From: Ferroglobus sp964463865 | GTDB taxonomy: Archaea; Halobacteriota; Archaeoglobi; Archaeoglobales; Archaeoglobaceae | NCBI GenBank assembly: GCA_964463865.1 | Contig: CAYXDX010000008.1 | Coordinates: 1 to 34,595 of the forward strand | Direction: 5' to 3' | Length of the DNA stretch: 34,595 bases | Part shown: in pieces, positions 21,160 through 29,909 of the stretch | Layout of the letters: each line of letters starts with the position of its first letter | Numbering within the stretch: position 1 is the first letter of the stretch | Notes under the pieces: model-generated | Database searches by the model: none | Seen by the model: only the letters and a program-made list of their open reading frames with translations | Told to the model about the DNA's origin: nothing | Made by a program: the position numbers and the translations under genes

Positions 21160-23393
21160 TCTATCACCCTCAGCGAGTACACCTGACCGAGAGATATTCC
21201 GTTATCTCCGCACGCGACAAGTTCGTTCGTCAGGTAGTCTCTTCTTATGGACGACTGAAACACCTCGTTGTAAGCTACTCCGCCAGATAAAACGAGAGGT
21301 GCGTCGAACTCCGATGCGATTTCGCAGAAACTCCTCGCGAGGTAGTCTATTATCTGATACGCGATCCTCGACTTCCTCTCTCCGTTAAGAAATCTTTCAA
21401 GAGCGTCCACGAAAACGTCTCCGATTCTGATGACCTTCACCTCTCCCCTCTTCCCACCGATCTCGAAGGGTGATTTAAAGCTCGAGAGTTCCCAGGAGCT
21501 CTCTATCTCCGGTTCGTAACGGTTCTCGCTTTTTTCCGCAATTGCCTCAAGTTTCATCGCAGGCTCGCCTTCGTAAGTTCTTTCGAAGCAGACTTCGAGC
21601 ATGGACGACGCGGCGTCGAGGACTCTTCCAGCCGAGGACGCTTCGACGACTCCGACGTTTTTGTCGTGTTGCTCAGCAAAAATTTCGAAGGACTCTCCGG
21701 GCTTAAGGAATTTCTCGTATCTCCGAAGAATCTCGTAGTCTCCAAGGGTCTGATACACTATCGAGAACAGAACTCTGATCGGTCTTTCTGCGGCGAGGTC
21801 TCCTCCGAGCAGTTTGAACCTCTCGAGTCTGCCAACTCTTCTGAACTCGCCGGAGTCCAGGTTTATGTAAAGAACCTCACCGCCCCAGACGGTTCCGTCC
21901 ATTCCGTAACCCACTCCGTCTACGGTTATCGCTACCGCTTCTTCGAGCCCTTTTTCAGCCATCACGCTCATGGCGTGTGCGAAGTGGTGCTGAACTTTTA
22001 CGAGTTCGGCTCCGACCTCTTTCGAAAACCTTTCGGCGAACGTCGTGGTGTTGTAGAGTGGGTGCATGTCCGCAACGACGAAGTCCGGATTGAGGTCGAG
22101 GTATCTGACGAAGTGCTCTACGACTTTTTTAAAGAACTCGTTGAACGTCCTGAAATTCGAAGTGTTTCCGACGTACTGGCTCAAAACGGCTTTGCGCTCC
22201 TTCAGAAAGCAGAGGGAATTGAACAGCTCAGCTCCCACGGATAAAGCTTCGACGCCTACGTTTATTTCGATCGGCTCCGGAACGTAACCTCGCGACCTTC
22301 TTATGAGCATCCTTCTACCGCGAACGAACTTGACGACGCTGTCGTCTACTCTGTTGACTATCCTCATGTTGTGGTTTAGAAAAGCGTCGTGCGGAACTCT
22401 CAACTCTTTCTCGCTGGTAGCCATCGGCTCTCCCGGAAAGTTCGCGGACGTCATGACGAGAACGTCGGCTCTTAAAAATTTGAAAAGGATGTGGTGAAGA
22501 GCAGAATACGGAAGCATTAGCCCGATCGTGTCGAGTCCTGGGGCCACCGCTTCAAAGCTCTCCTTCTTTTTCGCGACAACTATAGGCCTCGCGGAGCTCT
22601 GAAGCTCTTTTACCTCCTCTTCTCCGAGCTCGGCAATTCTTAAAGCAGTCTTTACGTCTCTCACCATCACCGCAAAGGGCTGCTGCGGTCTCCTGAGCAT
22701 ACTTCTGAGCTTCCAGACGACTTCGTCGTCGGTCAAGCAAGCTATGTGTATGCCTCCTATCCCCTTTATCGCGACGAACCTTCCAGAATCGAGCAGTTCA
22801 GCAGCTTTCTCTATCGCTTCGACTCCCTTCACTCCGTGAGGTAGAAGCTCGTAGTTCGGCCCGCAAACGGGACAGGCTATCGATTGAGCGAAAAACCTCC
22901 TGTCGCTCGGGTCTTCGTATTCTCTCGAACACTCTTCGCAGAGAGGAAATTCAGAGAGGGACGTGTTTTCTCTGTCGAAAGGTAGCTTTTCCGACACGGA
23001 AAACCTCATTCCACATTGCGTGCACGTCGTGAAAGCGTAAAGAAACCTTCTGTTCTTCTCGTCGAAAACGTCTCGCACACAGTCGTCGCAAATAGCCAAA
23101 TCTGGAGGCGGTAAGCTTAGAATTCCCGCTTTTCCTCCGCTTTCCACGATCCTGAAATCCGAATATTTTCCGTCCACTCTGTGGATTTCCAGACGGTCGA
23201 TTCTCGCTTTATCTGGCAGCTCGCTCTTCAACCTCCTGACGAACTCGTCGACGTCTCTATCTATGACTATCTCAACATTCCCGTCCCCGCAGTTTTTAAC
23301 GTAACCTTTCAGATTCATCGACTTCGCGAGCCTGTAAACGAAAGGGCGAAAACCAACTCCCTGAACGACTCCTGAGACGATTATCTTGAACAT
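21156..23393 (-). CDS. hypF: Carbamoyltransferase HypF
   Basis: The protein has 745 residues from the ATG at 23393. It has the standard HypF domain order. An acylphosphatase domain at the N-terminus carries GVVQGVGFRPFVYR. A zinc-finger pair follows with CDDC, CTQC, CEEC and CPVC near residues 105-185. A YrdC-like domain covers about 190-370. A Kae1-like carbamoyltransferase domain contains QHHFAHAMSV and VDGVGYGMDGTVWGGE. It makes carbamoyl-AMP from carbamoyl phosphate and loads HypE. A GTG two codons upstream (23399) is possible, but the ATG matches the family start and is 29 nt from the centre of the TATA box. Confidence 0.96.
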   Translation of the reverse strand: MFKIIVSGVVQGVGFRPFVYRLAKSMNLKGYVKNCGDGNVEIVIDRDVDEFVRRLKSELPDKARIDRLEIHRVDGKYSDFRIVESGGKAGILSLPPPDLAICDDCVRDVFDEKNRRFLYAFTTCTQCGMRFSVSEKLPFDRENTSLSEFPLCEECSREYEDPSDRRFFAQSIACPVCGPNYELLPHGVKGVEAIEKAAELLDSGRFVAIKGIGGIHIACLTDDEVVWKLRSMLRRPQQPFAVMVRDVKTALRIAELGEEEVKELQSSARPIVVAKKKESFEAVAPGLDTIGLMLPYSALHHILFKFLRADVLVMTSANFPGEPMATSEKELRVPHDAFLNHNMRIVNRVDDSVVKFVRGRRMLIRRSRGYVPEPIEINVGVEALSVGAELFNSLCFLKERKAVLSQYVGNTSNFRTFNEFFKKVVEHFVRYLDLNPDFVVADMHPLYNTTTFAERFSKEVGAELVKVQHHFAHAMSVMAEKGLEEAVAITVDGVGYGMDGTVWGGEVLYINLDSGEFRRVGRLERFKLLGGDLAAERPIRVLFSIVYQTLGDYEILRRYEKFLKPGESFEIFAEQHDKNVGVVEASSAGRVLDAASSMLEVCFERTYEGEPAMKLEAIAEKSENRYEPEIESSWELSSFKSPFEIGGKRGEVKVIRIGDVFVDALERFLNGERKSRIAYQIIDYLARSFCEIASEFDAPLVLSGGVAYNEVFQSSIRRDYLTNELVACGDNGISLGQVYSLRVIE

Positions 23394-23411
23394 CGGCACA
23401 GCTACGCAAAC

Positions 23412-23428
23412 GTTATATTTAAAAATAC
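23412..23428. promoter_or_regulatory. Overlapping divergent promoters of hypF and hypA
   Basis: One 17-bp AT-rich block provides a plus-strand TATA box (ttatattta, centre 23417, 24 nt before hypA) and a minus-strand one (TATTTTTAAAT, centre 23422, 29 nt before the hypF ATG). Both messages should be leaderless and the two promoters cannot be fully occupied together. Confidence 0.55.
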
Positions 23429-23440
23429 CTTCGCATTATC

Positions 23441-23794
23441 GTGCACGAGCTCAGTTACGCTCAAGCTCTCGTGGAGAATCTCCTGCCGATAATCGAAAAG
23501 AACGGGGCTAAGAAGGTGTCGAAAGTCGTCGTGGAGGTTGGAGAACTCCTGCTGATAAACCCGGAGCAGTTGAAGTTTTGCTACGAAGCTCTGACGAAAG
23601 ACACGATCCTCGAAGGCAGCGAACTCGAAGTAGTTAAAGTCGAGCCGAAACTCGTTTGTGAAAGTTGCGGGAAAAATTACACTGGGCTCATGAGATTTTG
23701 CGAGTGCGGGGATATTCTCAATGTCGAAAGAGGAGACGAGTTCGTGCTGAAAAAAGTTGTCTTGGAGGTGGAAGATGCACAAAATAGAAATTGA
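23441..23794 (+). CDS. hypA: Hydrogenase nickel-insertion protein HypA
   Basis: The 117-residue length is typical. The N-terminus MHELSYAQ supplies the nickel ligand His2 with Glu3, which supports the GTG start. The structural zinc site has C73 and C76 (CESC), but the second pair is C87-x-C89 (FCECGD) where the family usually has C-x2-C. HypA passes nickel to the large subunit together with HypB. It heads the hypABCD unit and the message is probably leaderless. The hypB start lies inside its 3' end. Confidence 0.94.
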   Translation: MHELSYAQALVENLLPIIEKNGAKKVSKVVVEVGELLLINPEQLKFCYEALTKDTILEGSELEVVKVEPKLVCESCGKNYTGLMRFCECGDILNVERGDEFVLKKVVLEVEDAQNRN

Positions 23795-24437
23795 CGCTGA
23801 AGTCGACCTTCTTGCCAAGAATAAAAGGCTGGCGGCCGAGAACAGGAAGTTCTTCAGGGAGAACGGAATAGTTGCGATAAACATCATGGGTGCGATAGGT
23901 TCGGGAAAGACTCTGCTCATTGAAAAGACCATAGAAAATCTCAGAGACGTTAAAATCGGTGCTATACTTGGAGATGTCGTTTGCAAAGCAGATTACGAAA
24001 GGGTTTCGAAATACGAGATCAACGTAGAAGCTATAAACACCGGAAAAGAGTGCCACCTCGACGCTCACCTCATACACCACCGCATCAAAAACTTCAAGGA
24101 TGTCGATCTGCTTTTAATCGAAAACGTCGGCAACTTGATATGCCCGGTGGACTTCGACCTTGGAGAGGATTACAGAGTCGTAATGGTGAGCGTAACCGAA
24201 GGAGACGACGTGATAGAGAAACACCCGAAGATCTTCACGATCGCGGACGTCGTTATAATCAACAAGGTTAGGCTTGCCGAATTCGTCGGAGCTGACGTTG
24301 AGAAGATGAGCGACGACGTTAGAAAGCTGAATCCGAAGGCCAGGCTCATAAGGATGGATCTGAAAGAAGGTGTTGGCTTCGACGAGTGGCTCGAATTTCT
24401 CAGGGGTGTTTTGAATGTGTCTCGCAATTCCGGCTGA
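23775..24437 (+). CDS. hypB: Hydrogenase maturation GTPase HypB
   Basis: The protein has 220 residues from the ATG at 23775, which has GGAGGTGG seven bases upstream; an upstream TTG would add six residues made of the ribosome site. The P-loop is GAIGSGKT (39-46). The metal site that joins the dimer is C93-H94 (KECHLDAH) and C123 (LICPVD). No His-rich nickel-storage run is present. The G4 motif reads NKVR (163-166) where GTPases have NKxD, so the guanine-reading Asp is replaced by Arg. HypB drives nickel delivery from HypA. It overlaps hypA by 20 nt and hypC by 23 nt. Confidence 0.95.
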   Translation: MHKIEIDAEVDLLAKNKRLAAENRKFFRENGIVAINIMGAIGSGKTLLIEKTIENLRDVKIGAILGDVVCKADYERVSKYEINVEAINTGKECHLDAHLIHHRIKNFKDVDLLLIENVGNLICPVDFDLGEDYRVVMVSVTEGDDVIEKHPKIFTIADVVIINKVRLAEFVGADVEKMSDDVRKLNPKARLIRMDLKEGVGFDEWLEFLRGVLNVSRNSG

Positions 24438-24630
24438 AGTCGTGGAGGTCGATTACCCTTTCGCCACCGTAAACCTTGGAGGAGCGAAGAGAAAAGTTAG
24501 GATAGACCTGCTCGAAGACGTAAAGCCAGGAGACTACGTTCTCGTTCACGTCGGATTGGCGATACAGAAGGTGGACGAAAAAGAAGTAAGGGAGATCGAG
24601 AAATTATGGCGGGAGATATTGGACGAGTAG
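24415..24630 (+). CDS. hypC: Hydrogenase assembly chaperone HypC
   Basis: This 71-residue protein starts with MCLAIPAEV, whose Cys2 carries the Fe(CN)2CO unit together with HypD. His45 lies in the conserved VHVGLAI segment. Length and sequence are typical of HypC/HybG. The start overlaps hypB by 23 nt and the end overlaps hypD by 25 nt, so all four hyp genes are coupled. It is the only HypC-type chaperone in the window and probably serves both hydrogenases. Confidence 0.96.
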   Translation: MCLAIPAEVVEVDYPFATVNLGGAKRKVRIDLLEDVKPGDYVLVHVGLAIQKVDEKEVREIEKLWREILDE

Positions 24631-25670
24631 TTGAAAAAATAAAGGAGGAAAGCAGGGGGCTAAACTTAAAAATAATGCACCTGTGCGGAACTCACGAAGA
24701 CACGATTTCGAAGTTCAACATCAGGAGTTTGCTACCCGAAAACGTTCGGTTACTTTCTGGACCGGGCTGTCCAGTGTGTATAATTCCTGACACGGACCTC
24801 CAGCGAGTCTTCCACCTGCTTGAGAATCGGGACGTGATACTCGCGACCTTTGGCGACATGGCGAGAGTTCCGTTCGAAGGAAAGAGTCTGTTCCACTACA
24901 GGTCGAAGGGCAAGGACGTGAGAATAGTTTACAGCGTTTTCGACGCGCTGGAGATGGCTAAGAACACGGACAAAGACGTGGTCTTTTTCGCGATAGGGTT
25001 CGAAACGACGATGCCGTCCACGGCAGTGGCTTTGAAGGAGGCTCCCGAGAACTTCTTCGTATTTTCCGCGCACCGCTTTTTCGTTCCTGCTATGGAGACG
25101 CTGATAAAGGGTGGAACAGAGGTAGACGGCTTCATAAATCCTGGGCACGTGTCCACGATAGTTGGAGTTGTGGCCTACGAAAACCTGACGAAGTATAGAA
25201 TTCCGATGGTAATTTCGGGATTCGAGCCTGAAGACGTGATAGTCTCAATCTACATGCTCGTCAAAGCGATAAAAAACGGGTCTCCGCTGCTGATGAACGA
25301 ATACAAGAGGGCTGTGAGATACGAAGGAAACGTTAAGGCGAAAGAGGTCATGAACGAGGTTTTTACGAGAGAAGACGGGGAGTGGAGGGGGTTGGGAATA
25401 ATAGAGAATTCGAAGGGCGCGATATCCAGCAGGTTCGAGGATAACGATGCCGAGAAGCACTTCGAAGACGTGTTCGAAGACTTCGTTCCTAAAGAAGATT
25501 CGAGAAAGAAGCACTGTCTCTGCGGAGAAGTGTTAAAGGGTAAAGCTTTTCCGACGGATTGCAAGCTTTTCATGAAAGCGTGCACGCCAAGAGACCCTAT
25601 AGGTGCGTGCATGGTCAGTTTCGAGGGAACCTGCAACATCTGGGCAAAGTATTACGGTAAAAGCTTTTAA
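24606..25670 (+). CDS. hypD: Hydrogenase maturation scaffold HypD
   Basis: The 354-residue protein carries the HypD hallmarks: HLCGTHEDT (C27), GPGCPVC (C55, C58) and the C-terminal iron-sulfur segment with cysteines in CLCGEV, PTDCKLF, KACTPRDP, IGACMVS and GTCNIW. With HypC it holds iron while two cyanides and one carbonyl are added, using its [4Fe-4S] cluster for the redox step. It ends the hypABCD unit. Its stop codon lies within the TATA box of cetZ. Confidence 0.96.
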   Translation: MAGDIGRVVEKIKEESRGLNLKIMHLCGTHEDTISKFNIRSLLPENVRLLSGPGCPVCIIPDTDLQRVFHLLENRDVILATFGDMARVPFEGKSLFHYRSKGKDVRIVYSVFDALEMAKNTDKDVVFFAIGFETTMPSTAVALKEAPENFFVFSAHRFFVPAMETLIKGGTEVDGFINPGHVSTIVGVVAYENLTKYRIPMVISGFEPEDVIVSIYMLVKAIKNGSPLLMNEYKRAVRYEGNVKAKEVMNEVFTREDGEWRGLGIIENSKGAISSRFEDNDAEKHFEDVFEDFVPKEDSRKKHCLCGEVLKGKAFPTDCKLFMKACTPRDPIGACMVSFEGTCNIWAKYYGKSF

Positions 25671-25673
25671 ATT
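25664..25673 (+). promoter_or_regulatory. TATA box of cetZ
   Basis: The run cttttaaatt overlaps the hypD stop and is centred about 37 nt before the ATG at 25705. The roughly ten-base leader carries the ribosome site GAGGTAAGG. Confidence 0.5.
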
Positions 25674-25704
25674 GTCCAGTTGAATTGTTGTAGAGGTAAG
25701 GATC

Positions 25705-26865
25705 ATGAGGTTCTTCGCAATTGGTGTCGGGCAGGCTGGTGGAAAGATACTCGACAAGTTCGTAGAGAACGAGAAGCTTAGAGGTAGCAACACGCTGAAA
25801 ACTCTCGCGATAAACACCGCGAGAACGGACCTCATGGGTCTCAGACACGTTCCGATGAAGGACAGAATCCTCGTCGGGCAAACCGTCGTAAAGGGACACG
25901 GGGTCGGAACGGACAACAAACTCGGAGCGAAGATAGTTAAAGAAGAGATAGAGACGATACTGAACGCTATCGACGAAAGGGGAACTCACGAAATCGACGC
26001 TTTCCTGATCATAGCCGGACTCGGAGGAGGGACCGGAAGCGGTGGTGCGCCAGTCATAGCCAAGTATCTGTCCGAGATGTATTCCGAGCCGGTTTACGCT
26101 GTCGGAGTTCTTCCGGCTCAGGAAGAGGGCAAACTTTACTCGCTAAACGCGGCGAGGAGCATGATAACGCTTCTGAAATACGTGGACAACATGATCTTGG
26201 TGGATAACGGAGCCTGGAAGTTCGAGGGTTTAAGCCTTAGGGAGAGCTTCGAAAGGATAAACGAGGAGATAGTCAAGAGGCTCGCGATCCTCGCGAGGGC
26301 AGGGGAGCCTATAGAAGAGGGCCTCGTCGGAGAAATGGTCGTTGACAGCTCGGAGGTCATAAACACCCTCAGAGGAGGAGGCATATCTTCAATTGGTTAC
26401 GCAACTATGTCGATAGAAGAAAAGAAAGGTGGAATACTGAGCCTGTTCAGGAAGAAGAAAGAAGAAGTCGTAGACGAGGGAGACAGAGCGATGAAAATAG
26501 CTACTCTCGTAAGGAAAGCGGCTCTCGGAAGGCTGACCATTCCGTGCAACATAAGAAGCGCTGAAAGGGCACTCGTTCTTGTTGCCGGTCCGCCGGAGCA
26601 CCTCGACAGGAAGGGTCTGGAAAAAGCCAAGCTCTGGCTCGAAGAACAGATAGCGGGTGTCGAAGTCAGGGCCGGAGATTATCCGACGAGGAGAACTAAG
26701 CACATCGCTGCCCTCGTCGTCTTGGCAAACGTGACGGACATCCCGAGAGTTAAGGAATTGCAGAAGCTTGCTGCTGAGGCGAAAGAGGAGGTAGAGGTCG
26801 CGGAAAGGGAAAGGATAGAAAAGACGATCGAACTTTTCGACGAGGATATAGAGCCGCTCCTTTAA
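25705..26865 (+). CDS. CetZ/FtsZ-like tubulin-superfamily GTPase
   Basis: The 386-residue protein has an N-terminal GVGQAGGKI nucleotide loop (7-15) and the tubulin/FtsZ signature LGGGTGSGGAP (106-116). NTARTDL near 37-43 is in the place of the FtsZ NTD/NAQ motif. The protein resembles the archaeal CetZ (FtsZ3) group, which polymerises and shapes cells rather than dividing them. A charged linker around 247-260 (FRKKKEEVVDEG) and an acidic C-terminal helix are notable. It appears monocistronic, with a GAGGTAAGG ribosome site. CetZ rather than FtsZ1/2 is my best placement and a tree would settle it. Confidence 0.88.
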   Translation: MRFFAIGVGQAGGKILDKFVENEKLRGSNTLKTLAINTARTDLMGLRHVPMKDRILVGQTVVKGHGVGTDNKLGAKIVKEEIETILNAIDERGTHEIDAFLIIAGLGGGTGSGGAPVIAKYLSEMYSEPVYAVGVLPAQEEGKLYSLNAARSMITLLKYVDNMILVDNGAWKFEGLSLRESFERINEEIVKRLAILARAGEPIEEGLVGEMVVDSSEVINTLRGGGISSIGYATMSIEEKKGGILSLFRKKKEEVVDEGDRAMKIATLVRKAALGRLTIPCNIRSAERALVLVAGPPEHLDRKGLEKAKLWLEEQIAGVEVRAGDYPTRRTKHIAALVVLANVTDIPRVKELQKLAAEAKEEVEVAERERIEKTIELFDEDIEPLL

Positions 26866-26866
26866 C

Positions 26867-26876
26867 TATTTATATC
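26867..26876 (+). promoter_or_regulatory. TATA box of the tgtA-arcS unit
   Basis: The run tatttatatc is centred about 26 nt before the ATG at 26897, indicating a leaderless message. Confidence 0.6.
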
Positions 26877-26896
26877 ACGCCCGTATTCTCTTCTTT

Positions 26897-28309
26897 ATGT
26901 TCGAAATTCTCGACAAGGACGCGATGGGCAGAGTTGGTAGGCTTCATACCCCTCACGGAGTTGTAGAAACCCCCGCGCTGATACCCGTCATAAATCCTAA
27001 CATCGACTTTATATCGCCCAGAGAGTTAAAGAAAATGGGTGCCGAAATTCTGATTACGAACTCCTACATTATTTACCGAACTCCGGAGTTGAGGGAAAAA
27101 GCGCTAAAAAAAGGTGTTCACGGCCTGCTCGAAACGACCTTGCCGGTAATGACCGACAGCGGTAGCTACCAGCTTCTCGTTTACGGCGACGTGGAGGTGA
27201 ACAACGCAGAAATCGTGAAGTTTCAGGAGAAGATCGGAAGCGACATCGTGGTTCCACTCGACGTTCCGACGCCTCCGGACGCGGATTATCAGACTGCCAA
27301 GAGCGACCTTGAGGAGACTCTGAGGAGAGAGAGGGAGGCCGTGGAAATCTACGAGGGTGACGGTTTGCTCGCTTTACCAGTTCAAGGATCTACGCACTGG
27401 GATCTTAGAGAGAAGAGTGCAGAGGAAGTCTCGAAGATAGGCGGCGACGTTTATCCTGTTGGCGGGGTGGTTCCGTTAATGGACACCTACAGGTTCGAAG
27501 ACGTTGCAAGAGCAGTCCTTTCGGCCAAGAGAAAGCTTCCTCCAAACAAACCCGTTCACCTGTTCGGAGCCGGACACCCGATGGTTTTCGCACTTTTCGT
27601 AGCTCTCGGGTGTGACCTGTTCGACTCTGCCGCTTACGCTCTTTTCGCGAAAGACGGCAGATACTTAACGCCATACGGAACCGAGAAGATATCCGAGCTG
27701 AACTACTTTCCGTGCTCGTGTCCGGTTTGCGTCGAATACACGCCTGAGGAGATCAGAAAGATGGATCAAAGAGAGAGGGAGATTCTGATAGGAAAGCACA
27801 ACCTTTACGTGAGCTTCGAGGAGATGAGGAGAGTAAAGCAGGCGATAAAAAACAACGAGCTGTTCGAGTTGGTCGAGAGGAGGATAAGGTCGCACCCGTA
27901 CCTCATACAGGCGTGGAGGGTCGTGAGAGAGTATTACGACCTGATGGAAAAGCACGATCCGTCGGCAAAGAAAGTTTTCTTCTACCTCGGACCGGAGAGC
28001 AATTTTAGACCGGCCGTGAGAAGGCATCACGAGAGAGTTCTCTGGATAGAGCTCGAAAAGGACGAAATAGTTATCTCGTCGGACTACGGCGTGAAGGCAG
28101 ACTTCTACTTGAAACCAGCTTTTGGCCCCGTTCCGGCCGAACTCATGGAGAGCTACCCAGCGGGACACGCGGAAATTCCGAGCGAGGTGGACGAGGAAGG
28201 CTACAGAACCGCGGTAGAAGGTCTGAAAAAGTTCATTGAGCGGAATAAGGATAAGAAAATAAAGCTCATACTCGACGAGAAGTGGAGGAAGTTCTTCGAT
28301 GAGGATTGA
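26897..28309 (+). CDS. tgtA: Archaeosine tRNA-guanine transglycosylase
   Basis: The protein has 470 residues. The (beta/alpha)8 catalytic domain carries Asp87 (TDSGSYQ) and the nucleophile candidate Asp243 (CDLFDSAAY). The zinc site is C273, C275, C278 (CSCPVC) and His301. A C1/C2-type domain follows (residues 340-470), but there is no C-terminal PUA domain; longer archaeal homologues of about 580 residues have one. The enzyme exchanges guanine 15 in the D loop of tRNA for preQ0. Its 3' end overlaps arcS by 11 nt, and ArcS supplies a PUA domain. Confidence 0.93.
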   Translation: MFEILDKDAMGRVGRLHTPHGVVETPALIPVINPNIDFISPRELKKMGAEILITNSYIIYRTPELREKALKKGVHGLLETTLPVMTDSGSYQLLVYGDVEVNNAEIVKFQEKIGSDIVVPLDVPTPPDADYQTAKSDLEETLRREREAVEIYEGDGLLALPVQGSTHWDLREKSAEEVSKIGGDVYPVGGVVPLMDTYRFEDVARAVLSAKRKLPPNKPVHLFGAGHPMVFALFVALGCDLFDSAAYALFAKDGRYLTPYGTEKISELNYFPCSCPVCVEYTPEEIRKMDQREREILIGKHNLYVSFEEMRRVKQAIKNNELFELVERRIRSHPYLIQAWRVVREYYDLMEKHDPSAKKVFFYLGPESNFRPAVRRHHERVLWIELEKDEIVISSDYGVKADFYLKPAFGPVPAELMESYPAGHAEIPSEVDEEGYRTAVEGLKKFIERNKDKKIKLILDEKWRKFFDED

Positions 28310-29909
28310 AAAGCGCGACGGACTCGCGAGAGCCGGAACTATCGGAGACTTGAAAACGCCGGCACTCGTAGATTTAAGAGAAAAAATCGATTTACAGGTG
28401 GAGTTAAAGCCGCCTGAATACGTCGAAAAACTTGATAAGGAGCTTTACGAAAAGTTCCACTTCGACGGCGAAGTAAAGACGCTCGTGCTCCACGGGTTGA
28501 GCGAGAGGGAGAGAGTGGAGAGAATAATATCCTTCAGAAAGGTCAGTTACTCCCCTCTCTACCTTCCCGGAGTTGCGACTCCGCAAAACGCGATCGTTTA
28601 CGTTTACCTTGGAGCGGACGTTCTCGATAACCTTCTCGCCCTCAGGTACGCTTACGACGGCATTTACTTTACTCCAGAAAGAAACTTCAGACTCGAATCG
28701 TTGAAGAGCCTTCCCTGTAGCTGCAAGTTCTGTCGGGATGCCGGAAACTTCAAGGAAATGGACAAATACGAGAGGTTCGAGTTTCTTGCTAATCACAATA
28801 CGGAAGTCCTTAGAAGAGAAGTGGAGCTTGCCAGAAACCTGATTTTTTCTGAGGAGCTAAGAGACGTCGTCGAGGCGAGGTCGAAAATCGTTCCCGAGAC
28901 GGAGGTTATGCTGAGATTTGCGGACAGAGAATACGAGGTTTTCGAGAAGCAAACGCCGGTCTTTAGAAAATCGAAGCTCTACCCGACGACCGATAGCTCT
29001 TTCAGAAGAGTAGAGGTGAGGAGGTTCTTCGAAAGAGTAGAGAGGATATACTCCCCGAGGTCGAAGGTGGCTCTGCTGATCCCGTGCAGCGCTAAAAAGC
29101 CCTACATGTTATCGAAGACTCACAGAAGACTCAGAGATAAGCTTGGAAGTGCTTTAAGGGGCGTTAACGAAATAATAATCTCGTCTCCGTTTGTAGCACC
29201 AAGGGAGCTCGAGTTGATATATCCGATCGCGTTTTACGACACCCCCACGACCGGTGAGTGGAGCGAAGAGGAAATAGAGTTCGTAGCCCAAAAACTCTCT
29301 AAGCTGCTGCCAAGGTTCGAAAAGGTTTACGCTCACGTTCACGGAGGATACAGAAAGGTCGTTGAAAGAGCGTCCCAGCTGTCGGGAGTGGATGCGACTT
29401 TCGTTGACGACCTGAACGAATTGCGAAGACTCCTTGAAAACGAAGAGAAGGTGGACTTCGACTTATACTCCGAAATGCTCAGACACATGTCACTCTATCA
29501 GTTCGGAGTGGAACTCCACGCTAAAGCAAGAGGGAAATATCCGGAACTGAGGTTTTACAGAAATGGACTCGCGTGCAGGGTCGATACGAACTACGGCATG
29601 ATCGATCTTTACTTCGACTTCGCGCTCGAACTGTTTGAAAGGAAAGTTTATACTGTCAGAATAGACGACTTCGACCCCAAGGGGACGATATTTGCAGCAG
29701 GCGTTCTCGAAGCAGACGAAAGGATTCGGCCGAACGACATAGTTGTGTTCTACAACGATACGTTACTCGGAGTAGCTCAGGCGGTGATGAGCGGAAGGGA
29801 AATGGAGGTATGCGACCAGGGTGTTGCGGCAGTAGTCAGGAGGAAGTTCGAGCTACCGCCTGACGTTTCCTCTCGCGAGGGAGACGATCACTCCAAAAAA
29901 GCAGATTAG
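28299..29909 (+). CDS. arcS: Archaeosine synthase alpha subunit ArcS
   Basis: The 536-residue protein is a paralogue of TgtA without its catalytic aspartates. It carries the ArcS signature PC-x3-KPY-x2-S-x2-H exactly (P262 to H275, PCSAKKPYMLSKTH). The zinc site C140, C142, C145 and H166 is kept. A PUA RNA-binding domain occupies about residues 455-525 (VYTVRIDDFDPKGTIFAAGV). ArcS joins lysine to preQ0 in tRNA, and RaSEA (1499-2419) then releases the archaeosine. It is coupled to tgtA by an 11-nt overlap. Its last 57 bp overlap the convergent MFS gene. Confidence 0.93.
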   Translation: MRIEKRDGLARAGTIGDLKTPALVDLREKIDLQVELKPPEYVEKLDKELYEKFHFDGEVKTLVLHGLSERERVERIISFRKVSYSPLYLPGVATPQNAIVYVYLGADVLDNLLALRYAYDGIYFTPERNFRLESLKSLPCSCKFCRDAGNFKEMDKYERFEFLANHNTEVLRREVELARNLIFSEELRDVVEARSKIVPETEVMLRFADREYEVFEKQTPVFRKSKLYPTTDSSFRRVEVRRFFERVERIYSPRSKVALLIPCSAKKPYMLSKTHRRLRDKLGSALRGVNEIIISSPFVAPRELELIYPIAFYDTPTTGEWSEEEIEFVAQKLSKLLPRFEKVYAHVHGGYRKVVERASQLSGVDATFVDDLNELRRLLENEEKVDFDLYSEMLRHMSLYQFGVELHAKARGKYPELRFYRNGLACRVDTNYGMIDLYFDFALELFERKVYTVRIDDFDPKGTIFAAGVLEADERIRPNDIVVFYNDTLLGVAQAVMSGREMEVCDQGVAAVVRRKFELPPDVSSREGDDHSKKAD

